A stretch of DNA of 64,000 nt, from contig JAIXSY010000052.1 of assembly GCA_027484445.1 (NCBI GenBank), positions 46,988-110,987 of the forward strand, in the 5' to 3' direction. The position numbers and the translations under genes are program-made. Source of the stretch: Verrucomicrobiaceae bacterium. Lineage in GTDB: Bacteria > Verrucomicrobiota > Verrucomicrobiia > Verrucomicrobiales > Verrucomicrobiaceae. Shown piece by piece: positions 45,180-52,630 of the stretch; within the stretch, counting starts at the first letter, position 1; every line of letters starts with the position of its first letter. The notes beneath the pieces were generated by a model. That model had not been told where the DNA came from. It made no database searches and was given only the letters and a program-made list of their open reading frames with translations.

Positions 45180-46202
45180 ATGAAAACACGTCGTCAACTC
45201 CTCGCCAGCCTGCCCGCCGCCGGTGCATTTTCGCTCGCGGCACGCACCTCGCTGGTGGCCGCCTCCACTCCACCGCGTGGCAGGATCATCCGAGGTGCCC
45301 TTTCCGGCCGCACGATCGTAGTCCCCGAACTCGACTCACCACCCATGCCCCAGATCAGTGCTTCGGGCATGGTGAGTGATGACACGGAGATCTCATCGCT
45401 GCCAGGACTCGACCCTCAGCGAGGTCATCCCGATGTCCTCAGCCATCGCCTCAAGCTCGGCCTGCTGATCCCGGCCACCAACACCACCATGGAGGCGGAG
45501 CTGTGGTCCATTTTGACCCGAGCCAGCCAGGTCGAAGGACTCGATGGCATCGGCCTGCACACCGCCAATGTCGTGACCCCGCGTCCCGTGCTGAAAACCG
45601 CCGCCGACCTGGAGGCCTACAAAACGCAGTTCCTGAGCGGCCTGAAAGAAGCGCTCAAGCAGGGCCTCTTGGCGCAGCCGCATTCTCTCATCCTTGGCAT
45701 GAGCCTGGAGCACATCCTTGATGATCTCGCGGCCTTGAAGGCACCGGTGGCCGATCTGGAGCAGCAGAGCGGGCTCTTCTGCGCCACCTGGCATGACGCC
45801 GCCGTGGCCGCGCTCGCTGCCTTCAAGGCCCGGCGCATTGGTTTGCTCACTCCCTTCGATGCGAACGGAAACCGCAACGCACGAAAAATCTTCACCGCCC
45901 TCGGCTTCGAGGTCGTCAGCACCTTCGGCTTCGCCTGTGCCAACGCATTGCACATCGCCCACGTGCCCGACGAGGCCAAACAAGCCGCCATCACCCGCCA
46001 CCTCGCCACACCCGCGAACAAGCTCGATGCCATCGTCCAATGCGGCACGAACATGAGCATCACCCGTGTCGCCGAAGCCCTCGAACCAACCCTCGGCATT
46101 CCCCTCATCGGCATCAATCTCGCGCTGCTCTGGTATGCCCTGCGCGAGCTTGGCTACGTCTCGCCCGTGAACGGCATCGGCCGCCTTTGGCGGGAGTTTT
46201 GA
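45180..46202 (+). CDS. Asp/Glu racemase-superfamily enzyme (maleate isomerase/arylmalonate decarboxylase-like)
   Basis: 340 aa with an apparent twin-arginine signal (TRRQLLASLPAAGAFSLAA) and about 75 residues before the core. Core: KLGLLIPATNTTMEAEL, LILGMSLEHIL, RRIGLLTPFDANGNRNARKIF and AIVQCGTNMSITRVAEALE. The second catalytic Cys is present (VQCGTNM) but the first position reads G-M-S-L, with no Cys, as in arylmalonate decarboxylase, where Gly replaces it. So it may decarboxylate or isomerise with one Cys rather than racemise. Export is unusual for this family. Ends the enzyme part of the block. Confidence 0.78.
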   Translation: MKTRRQLLASLPAAGAFSLAARTSLVAASTPPRGRIIRGALSGRTIVVPELDSPPMPQISASGMVSDDTEISSLPGLDPQRGHPDVLSHRLKLGLLIPATNTTMEAELWSILTRASQVEGLDGIGLHTANVVTPRPVLKTAADLEAYKTQFLSGLKEALKQGLLAQPHSLILGMSLEHILDDLAALKAPVADLEQQSGLFCATWHDAAVAALAAFKARRIGLLTPFDANGNRNARKIFTALGFEVVSTFGFACANALHIAHVPDEAKQAAITRHLATPANKLDAIVQCGTNMSITRVAEALEPTLGIPLIGINLALLWYALRELGYVSPVNGIGRLWREF

Positions 46203-46308
46203 TGGGCTTGGGCTTGGCTGCACGAAACCTGGGGGCCATGCCAACTCTCAGAACGTATTTTTGACACCGGATGGACTTTCGCTGATTTCACTTTTTATTT
46301 TTTTGCTC

Positions 46309-46779
46309 ATGAAAACAAACATCGGACTCCCTGACAAAACACGAGGCCAAATCGCCGTCATCCTGGCCAAACTTTTGGCGGATGAGTATCTGGTTTCCAT
46401 CAAGACGAGAAATGCTCATTGGAACGTCGAAGGACCAGACTTCCACGCCATGCACGCCTTCTTTGAGCAGCAGTATGAGCAGCTCGAAGAGAGCATTGAC
46501 GACATTGCGGAACGCATCCGCGCCATCGGCCATGGTGCCCCCGGCTCTCTTGCACTCATGCTCAAACACACGCGATTGAAGGAACTCGACAAGCATCTGG
46601 TCACCAGCACCCAGTTCATCACCGCTCTCCTGGCCGACCACGAGCAGATCATCCGCCAGCTCCGCGAGGATGCTCCAAAATGCGCCGAACTTGGCGATGA
46701 CGGCACAAATGATTTTCTGGTGGGCCTGATGGCCGACCATGAAAAGATGGCTTGGATGCTGCGAGCGAGCTTGGGTTAA
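46309..46779 (+). CDS. dps: Dps-family ferritin-like DNA-protection protein
   Basis: 156 aa from MKTNIGLPDKTRGQIAV. The ferroxidase-type ligands are in NAHWNVEGPDFHAMHAFFEQQYEQLEESIDDIAERI (His, Asp, Glu), the Dps signature. It forms a 12-mer that oxidises Fe(II) with peroxide and shields DNA. A 106-bp gap precedes it, with TTGACA at 46261-46266, a possible -35 element, but no good -10, so separate stress control is plausible. Its place beside the redox-themed block may be coincidence. Confidence 0.94.
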   Translation: MKTNIGLPDKTRGQIAVILAKLLADEYLVSIKTRNAHWNVEGPDFHAMHAFFEQQYEQLEESIDDIAERIRAIGHGAPGSLALMLKHTRLKELDKHLVTSTQFITALLADHEQIIRQLREDAPKCAELGDDGTNDFLVGLMADHEKMAWMLRASLG

Positions 46780-46791
46780 GCTCGTCAACGC

Positions 46792-48375
46792 ATGAACATC
46801 GCGCTGCTTTCTTTGCTCGGGCTCGGTGGGCTCTGGCTCACCAGTTGCTCCACACCACCAGCACGGCTGGTGCGTGAGGTACGACTCTCACGCACCGATC
46901 CAGGTGCCCTTCTCTCGCTGGCCATCGCCGAGCCGAGAACCCCGCGCGGTCGCCAAGCGCTGGGGCACTTCATGGAGCACTGCAAGCAAGCGGGCTGGAG
47001 ACAACCCGTGGGCCTGCCTGCCGGTCCAACCCAGCCCGGCCTCACCTACCGAGTTTTCTTTCCCACCCAGCATCGCGGGTCTTATCCCTTGGATTACTTT
47101 GATGAAATCCGCCCAGCAGCTGACTTCGAGGTGAAAAAACTGCCGCATCACCTGCGCCAGGGTGAGGGCGTGCCGCTGATGGCTCTGCGTGAGAATCGTG
47201 GCCAAGATCGGCTGGAGAGCTTTTACCCGCCCGAGGTCATCTCGCGTCCGCTGACAGCGCTGCTGAGACCAGGGCCAAAGATCGGCCAGGAGCAAGAGGT
47301 ACGCATCGACCTGCTGTGCCCGCTGCTGAACGATACCGTGCAGATAGATGGCCAGCAGCGGCCCCTGGCTGCGGACTTCTCCGTGCCCTGGGCCGCGATT
47401 TTGGCCCGCTCGGGCAAACTCAACCAGCGGCGCGTGCTCGACATGATCACCCGCCAACCGAGGCGTGAGCCACGGCTCTACCTCATGGAGCCCTATGATC
47501 CTAACAAAGAGCCACTGATTATGATCCATGGCCTGCTTTCCAGCCCACTCGCCTGGGCCGAACTCAGCAATGAGCTCTGGGCCGATGACCGCATTCGCCG
47601 CCGTTACCAGATTTGGCATTACCTTTACAACACCTCAGCCCCCGCGCTCTATGCCTCGCGTCTGCTGCGCACGCAGATGAAGGAACTGCGCCAGATGCTC
47701 GACCCAGAAGGCGATGACCCCGCCTCGCGCAAAACCACGCTGATCACGCACAGCATGGGCGGCATCGTGGGCAAAGCGCTAGCCATGGAGCCGGGCGATG
47801 CCTTCTGGAAGGCTGCCTTCAAAGTGCCACCTGATCAGTTGAAGCTTTCCCCGAAAGATCGCGCCATGCTGAAAGACGCTTTCGAGTGGAAAGCCGATCC
47901 CAGCATCCACCGCATCCTCTTCATCTGCACGCCCCATCTGGGCAGTGGCTTTGCTGACAACCTCGTCGGGCGTGTGGGCAGTTGGCTGACGAATCCACCG
48001 AGCCTTTATCGTGATTTTTATCGTCGCATCTCCCAGTTCAATCCCGCCGTCTTCACCCCTGACTACGAGGCACTGGGTCAGGGCCGACTGGACAGCGTGC
48101 ATGCCCTTTCCCCGAAACAGCCCACCCTGCGCATCCTGGCCAACTTACCCTTTGCCCACTCGGTGAAGACCCACAGCATCATCGGCAATCGTGGCAAACC
48201 CGGCCCACTGCCGCAAAGCTCCGACGGCATCGTCCCCTACACCAGCAGTCACTTTGCCGCTGCCCTGAGCGAGCGCATCGTGCCCGCCGGTCACGATGCC
48301 CTCAAGCACCCGGAGACCTTCCGTGAAGTCCGCCGTATCCTCAGCGAAGCCGCGCGGGCTGCCCGCAGGCCCTGA
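46792..48375 (+). CDS. Lipoprotein alpha/beta hydrolase (triacylglycerol-lipase-like)
   Basis: 527 aa. Signal MNIALLSLLGLGGLWLTSC has lipobox LTS-C, so membrane-anchored. The N-terminal about 230 residues are not recognised. The hydrolase part starts at EPLIMIHGLLSSPLAWAELSNELWADD (HG oxyanion motif), nucleophile Ser in THSMGGIVG near 323, and a likely catalytic His near 488 (SERIVPAGHDALKHPE). Similar to esterase/lipase-like lipoproteins in Bacteroidota and PVC bacteria; substrate unknown. It follows dps by only 12 nt. Confidence 0.82.
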   Translation: MNIALLSLLGLGGLWLTSCSTPPARLVREVRLSRTDPGALLSLAIAEPRTPRGRQALGHFMEHCKQAGWRQPVGLPAGPTQPGLTYRVFFPTQHRGSYPLDYFDEIRPAADFEVKKLPHHLRQGEGVPLMALRENRGQDRLESFYPPEVISRPLTALLRPGPKIGQEQEVRIDLLCPLLNDTVQIDGQQRPLAADFSVPWAAILARSGKLNQRRVLDMITRQPRREPRLYLMEPYDPNKEPLIMIHGLLSSPLAWAELSNELWADDRIRRRYQIWHYLYNTSAPALYASRLLRTQMKELRQMLDPEGDDPASRKTTLITHSMGGIVGKALAMEPGDAFWKAAFKVPPDQLKLSPKDRAMLKDAFEWKADPSIHRILFICTPHLGSGFADNLVGRVGSWLTNPPSLYRDFYRRISQFNPAVFTPDYEALGQGRLDSVHALSPKQPTLRILANLPFAHSVKTHSIIGNRGKPGPLPQSSDGIVPYTSSHFAAALSERIVPAGHDALKHPETFREVRRILSEAARAARRP

Positions 48376-48394
48376 TCGCGCTTTTGACCACGCA

Positions 48395-49822
48395 TCAGAC
48401 CTGCGGAACCAGAGCATCCGCACATTCTTCTGCAGGATAGGTCCAGATCTCTGACAGCGTCGGGTGATAGTGTGGGATGAGCATGAAATCCTGCACCGTC
48501 GTGCGGTGGTGCATGGCCACGACGACCTCGTGGATCAATTCGGTCGCGTGGGGCCCCACGCAGCTGGCACCCAGGATCTCGCCCGTGTGGCGATGCGCGA
48601 CCATTTTCACAAATCCGTCCGTCTCCCCCATGACCATGCTTTTGCCGTGATCGTTGAATGGGTAGCTGGCGGCCACGTAGGGAACCCCTTGGCGCTTCAG
48701 GTCTGCCTCCACCGCGCCCACGACTGCCACCTGCGGATGGGAAAAGACCCCGAAGAGCAGCAGCCGGTAGTCGATGACCTCGCTCGCAGCTTCTCCGCGC
48801 AACAGCCGGGCCGCATTGCGGGCGGCGATTTCCCCCTGCTGGATCGCGACATGCACCACGTCCAGCGGACTGCACACATCCCCAGCGGCGAAGATGTGCG
48901 GCTGGCCAGTCTGCAACGTCGGCTGCACGACCACCTTGCGCCCCGCTAGGCCGACATGCGCGGCCTCCAGCGCCAGCCCTTGCGTGGCAGGCTGCCTGCC
49001 CATGGCCACTAGGATTTGCTCCACGCTCACCTGCTTTTCCTCACCCTGGTGGTGAAAGCGAACGCGCTTCACCTTCCCCTCCAGCTCGACTGCGTGGATC
49101 TGCGTGCCCAGGAAGCACTCAATGCCACGCGCCTGATATGCCTCGGCCACGACCTGGCTGCACTCCTCGTCCAGCCCGGACAGAAACTGCGGTCCACGCT
49201 GGATGATGGTCACTCGGCAGCCCATGGCCTCCAGGTAATGCGCCATCTCCAGGGCGATGGCACCGCCACCCAGCACAGCCAGGGAGCTCGGCAGAGCCGC
49301 TGCATCCAGCACATCATCGCTCGTCCAGTAGCCTGCCTGCGCCAGCCCAGGAATGGGCGGCACATGCGCGACCGAACCTGTGGCGAGGCAAAAGGTGCGC
49401 CCCTTCACCTGAAAGCTAGCTCCGCCATCCAGCGGTGAGACCTCCAGCGTATGCGCATCCACAAACTGAGCTCTGCCCCGCAGCAGCTCCCAGCGGCCAT
49501 CCTCCAGCTGTCCCTGGCGGTAGCCAGCAAAGTCCGCAATCAGCGCCCGCTTGCGCTCACGGATCGCTGCCAGCTCTACCCCGAGGTCAGCCGCCTTCAG
49601 GCCAAACTCAGCCGCACGTCGCAGCGTCAACCTGCGGTCGGCCGATTCGATGAGCGTCTTGCTGGGCATGCAGCCGCGCAGGATGCACAGCCCCCCTAGC
49701 TCGGCAGCACCATCCACCACCGCCACGCTCAGCCCGGCAGCCTTGGCCGTGCGCGCGGCCGCATAGCCCGCGCTGCCTCCGCCGATGACGATCATCTCAA
49801 ACTCTGGGGGTTGGGTGCTCAT
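48395..49822 (-). CDS. FAD-dependent pyridine nucleotide-disulfide oxidoreductase (mercuric-reductase/lipoamide-dehydrogenase-like)
   Basis: 475 aa. FAD motif IVIGGGSAGYAAA at about residue 11, redox-active disulfide in GGLCILRGCMPSKTL (CxxxxC), NAD motif VLGGGAIALEMAHYLEAMG, second FAD motif HIFAAGDVC and the C-terminal His-Glu active pair in HYHPTLSEIWTY. The last-mentioned motif marks the disulfide-reductase family I, such as lipoamide dehydrogenase, mercuric reductase and soluble transhydrogenase. The C-terminus lacks the Cys pair of mercuric reductase, so mercury is not indicated. No lipoyl-complex genes are near. Confidence 0.9.
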   Translation of the reverse strand: MSTQPPEFEMIVIGGGSAGYAAARTAKAAGLSVAVVDGAAELGGLCILRGCMPSKTLIESADRRLTLRRAAEFGLKAADLGVELAAIRERKRALIADFAGYRQGQLEDGRWELLRGRAQFVDAHTLEVSPLDGGASFQVKGRTFCLATGSVAHVPPIPGLAQAGYWTSDDVLDAAALPSSLAVLGGGAIALEMAHYLEAMGCRVTIIQRGPQFLSGLDEECSQVVAEAYQARGIECFLGTQIHAVELEGKVKRVRFHHQGEEKQVSVEQILVAMGRQPATQGLALEAAHVGLAGRKVVVQPTLQTGQPHIFAAGDVCSPLDVVHVAIQQGEIAARNAARLLRGEAASEVIDYRLLLFGVFSHPQVAVVGAVEADLKRQGVPYVAASYPFNDHGKSMVMGETDGFVKMVAHRHTGEILGASCVGPHATELIHEVVVAMHHRTTVQDFMLIPHYHPTLSEIWTYPAEECADALVPQV

Positions 49823-49967
49823 GACTCACTCCAAGCTCGTGGAGAAAAGCACCGCAAGACCGAAGTACGGCCTGTTTCTTGCGAGAAAGCTGCTCTTGGT
49901 TAAGTTCATACTTGAGGCGTGAGTGTGACCGCTCGGCCCCTGAAAAGTCGCCCCCTTCCTGCCAAAG

Positions 49968-50198
49968 ATGCCTGCGTTCGTTTGTTGCCTCACCGTCTTG
50001 ATAGCCCTGCTGCTCTCCAGCTGCCAGGCTCCCCACGGGAACTACAAAATCACCCTGAAGGATGGCCGCCAGTTCCAGTGCCGGGGAGAGCCCCGCTTCA
50101 TCAGCAAAACCGGCTACTACCGCTACCACACCTACCAGAACCGCGAGGCCATGCTGCGGGCGGATGAGGTGCTCATGATCGAGGACATCGGGAGCTGA
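49968..50198 (+). CDS. YgdI/YgdR-family small lipoprotein
   Basis: 76 aa. MPAFVCCLTVLIALLLSSC has lipobox LSS-C; the mature part NYKITLKDGRQFQCRGEPRFISKTGYYRYHTYQNREAMLRADEVLMIEDI matches the small SH3-like YgdI/YgdR (DUF903) fold. Function unknown in all members; an envelope lipoprotein. It starts 145 bp upstream-divergent from the oxidoreductase and only 2 nt before maf, so it is co-transcribed with maf. Confidence 0.85.
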   Translation: MPAFVCCLTVLIALLLSSCQAPHGNYKITLKDGRQFQCRGEPRFISKTGYYRYHTYQNREAMLRADEVLMIEDIGS

Positions 50199-50200
50199 TC

Positions 50201-50845
50201 ATGGCACATTGGCCCTCCCCTCCTGTCACTTGCCCGCTGCTGCTGGCCTCTGGCTCTCCCCGTCGCTCCCAGCTGCTGCGCGAGGCCGGTTACACCTTTG
50301 ACCTGCTCGTTCCTGAGGTGGAAGAGGCCCACGATGCCACCCTGTCCCCCGAAGCCCTCACGCTGGAAAACGCCCGCCGCAAGGCCTGTGCGGCCGCTCA
50401 ACAACGACCTCAGCACCTCGCCCTCGGGGCAGACACCCTGGTCTATCTGGATGGCGAGCCCCTCGGCAAGCCAGCCTCGCGAGAAGAAGCCGCCACCATG
50501 CTCCGCCGCCTGTCCGGCAGGAGCCACGAGGTCTGCACGGGCGTCTGGCTATCCTGGCAGGGCGCGCAGGCAGGCACTGGCTTTCACGTTCTCTCGCGTG
50601 TCTTTTTCAAGACGCTGTCGGATGACCTCATCCACGCCTACCACCAGCTCGTGAACCCACTCGACAAGGCTGGAGCCTACGGCATTCAGGAGCATGGCGA
50701 GCTCATCATCGACCATCACGAAGGCTCCTGGACAAACATCATGGGCCTGCCCATGGAGGCCCTGTGCCAGGCCATGCACACGCTCGGTTATCCCCCACCC
50801 CTTCCCCCACAGGCAGGCATTGCCAGCCCAGAAAAGCCCGCCTAG
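50201..50845 (+). CDS. maf: Maf-family nucleotide pyrophosphatase
   Basis: 214 aa. LLLASGSPRRSQLLREAGYTFDLLVPEVEE is the Maf signature, followed by HLALGADTLVYLDGEPLGKPASREEAATMLRRLSGRSHEV, DKAGAYGIQEHG and HEGSWTNIMGLP. Maf proteins hydrolyse (d)TTP/UTP or modified nucleotides to the monophosphate; also named septum-formation inhibitor. Cytoplasmic. Two nt downstream of the YgdI-like gene and 18 nt before the ECF sigma gene. Confidence 0.95.
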   Translation: MAHWPSPPVTCPLLLASGSPRRSQLLREAGYTFDLLVPEVEEAHDATLSPEALTLENARRKACAAAQQRPQHLALGADTLVYLDGEPLGKPASREEAATMLRRLSGRSHEVCTGVWLSWQGAQAGTGFHVLSRVFFKTLSDDLIHAYHQLVNPLDKAGAYGIQEHGELIIDHHEGSWTNIMGLPMEALCQAMHTLGYPPPLPPQAGIASPEKPA

Positions 50846-50863
50846 ACTGACTGACCGACCATT

Positions 50864-51538
50864 ATGGAGGACGACATCCCCAAAGACATTCCCGAAGACA
50901 TCGTCAAAGAAGCCTCCGGTGGCATTCCGACGCGCAAGACGCTCATTGAGCGCCTCGACAACTGGTCAGACTGGTCCAGCTGGGATGAGTTTTACCGCAC
51001 CTATTCCGGCTTCGTCTTCCACGTCGCACGCAAATCAGGCCTGAGCGATGACGAAGCCAACGATGTCGTGCAAGAAACCTTCATTGGCGTAGCCAAAAAC
51101 CTGCAAAAGAAGAAATTCGACACCAGCCTCGGTTCTTTCAAATCCTTCCTCCTGAATCAGGCGCGCTGGCGCATCCTCGACCAGTTTCGTCGGCGCAAAA
51201 AGCAGCAGAGTCGTGAGGCCAACCTCCACTTTGACGAGACCGAAGAACGCCGCACCGCCCCCATCGAGCGCTGCGCCGATCCCAACGGCATGGCCTTGGA
51301 AAAGCTCTGGGACAAAGAATGGCAGGACCAGGTCATGGACATCGCCCTCCGGCGTGTCCGTGCACTCGTGTCTCCCCGCCAGTTCCAGATCTTCTCCTGC
51401 TACGTGCTGAAAGGCTGGAGCCCTGAGCGGGTGAAAAAAGAACTCGGGGTGAATGCTGCCCAAGTTTATTTGGCCAAGCACCGCGTCGGACGCATCCTAA
51501 AGCGTGAAGCAGCCAAGCTCGCCGAAGAGGATCAGTGA
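50864..51538 (+). CDS. ECF-type RNA polymerase sigma factor
   Basis: 224 aa. Region 2 is FYRTYSGFVFHVARKSGLSDDEANDVVQETFIGVAKNL...FKSFLLNQARWRILDQFRRRKK (about 45-115), region 4 is ALRRVRALVSPRQFQIFSCYVLKGWSPERVKKELGVNAAQVYLAKHRVGRIL (about 160-215). N-terminal DNWSDWSSWDEFYRTY is typical of Verrucomicrobiota/Planctomycetota ECFs. No anti-sigma gene follows; the AP2/histone-like gene is 117 bp downstream. Signal and regulon unknown. Confidence 0.93.
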   Translation: MEDDIPKDIPEDIVKEASGGIPTRKTLIERLDNWSDWSSWDEFYRTYSGFVFHVARKSGLSDDEANDVVQETFIGVAKNLQKKKFDTSLGSFKSFLLNQARWRILDQFRRRKKQQSREANLHFDETEERRTAPIERCADPNGMALEKLWDKEWQDQVMDIALRRVRALVSPRQFQIFSCYVLKGWSPERVKKELGVNAAQVYLAKHRVGRILKREAAKLAEEDQ

Positions 51539-51655
51539 ACGATTCCGATGCGTAGATTGTCCTGAGGATGAAGGTCAGGGCAATTTCAGGTTGCAGCCGC
51601 TCTAGCTGAAACCTATCTGCCCGTTCACCCACCGTTCCCCCCACAACCCCAAGAC

Positions 51656-52336
51656 ATGCGACGCCGTTCCAACCCACTGTCCGAACGCAACATCAAACGA
51701 ATCGATACTCGGCCTGACGCCGCCAAACAGACCCATGGATTTCAGGTCTGCATCTCTCGGGATGGCGCTCTTCACACCAAGCACTTTTCTGATAGCCTTT
51801 TCGGCGGAATCAAAGGCTCCCTCAAGGCCGCACGTGCCTACCGGGACGAGATGTTGGCCGACATGCCACCGCTGGAAGCCAGCCGAATCGCCCACACCAC
51901 GAACAAAAAGAACAAAAGCGGCCACGTGGGCATCTCCTACCGCAAGTACAAGTCCGCCAAGGGCAAAATCACCCGCCTGATCGCCGTATCTGTGCGAGCT
52001 GAAAAAGGCCGCACCATCTCGAAAGTCTATCGCTACACCAAGGACACTCACGACGCTGTGCTCCAGGAAGCCATCGCCTTCCGGGAAAAAATGCTGCTCG
52101 ACCGTCTGAAGCGTGAAGGTGGCGTCGCTGGCATCCTCAAGGCCGTGGCCAAAAGCCCCCCGGTGCAGCCTGCTGCCAAGAAATCTGGCAAAAAAGCCGC
52201 CAAGAAGGCCACTCGCACCCGTCAGCCTGCGAAAAAAGCCACGAAAATCGCCAAATCAGCCAAGAAGGCCGTGAAAAAAGTCGCCACCAAGGCTCCGGTG
52301 AAGAAAGCAGCCGCGAAGAAGAAGGCCAAACGCTGA
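51656..52336 (+). CDS. AP2-like DNA-binding protein with histone-H1-like lysine-rich tail
   Basis: 226 aa, strongly basic. Residues about 26-70 (HGFQVCISRDGALHTKHFSD...GSLKAARAYRDEML) and about 87-147 (NKSGHVGISYRKYKSAKGKITRLIAVSV...TKDTHDAVLQEAIAFREKML) look like two diverged AP2/ERF-type modules, a three-strand sheet followed by an AA-x-AY-type helix, found in phage and mobile-element DNA-binding proteins. Residues about 171-226 are a low-complexity Lys/Ala/Thr/Arg tail (KKAAKKATR, KKAVKKVAT) as in bacterial histone-H1-like proteins. Likely a nucleoid-associated protein; the AP2 assignment is by eye. A strong terminator follows. Confidence 0.75.
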   Translation: MRRRSNPLSERNIKRIDTRPDAAKQTHGFQVCISRDGALHTKHFSDSLFGGIKGSLKAARAYRDEMLADMPPLEASRIAHTTNKKNKSGHVGISYRKYKSAKGKITRLIAVSVRAEKGRTISKVYRYTKDTHDAVLQEAIAFREKMLLDRLKREGGVAGILKAVAKSPPVQPAAKKSGKKAAKKATRTRQPAKKATKIAKSAKKAVKKVATKAPVKKAAAKKKAKR

Positions 52337-52365
52337 AGAACTCGCCTCGGAATCCCCCTAGAATC

Positions 52366-52392
52366 AGGCCAGGAGAAGTCTCCTGGCCTTTT
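52366..52392 (+). terminator. Rho-independent terminator after the AP2/H1-like gene
   Basis: Perfect inverted repeat AGGCCAGGAGA (52366-52376) / TCTCCTGGCCT (52379-52389) followed by TTTT. It closes the AP2/H1-like transcript. From here to the PSD1 start at 52631 I see no gene; the gap holds only unstructured GC-rich sequence and the AGGAGG ribosome binding site at 52619-52624. Confidence 0.85.
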
Positions 52393-52630
52393 GGGTGGAA
52401 TAAAAACAAGGCACAGTCTTGGCAGGCGCAGACGATGCAGTGCAGATTATTCGCTGCGGCAATGCAGAGGCGTGGTGCGGCGGCACGAATCACCCAGGGC
52501 GATGCTTTGAGCGAAAGGGGGACGGGCCATCGGCCCTGGTCAAGGAGTGGAGCATCCCCCCGTGAAGCCTGGAAGGCTACGCCCTCTTCTCCGGCAAGAC
52601 TGGGCCTGCCGAGACCGTAGGAGGCTGAGA

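Noticed and set aside
48395..49822. Mercuric reductase with a mer operon
   Set aside because: No C-terminal Cys pair, no HMA domain and no mer genes around it.
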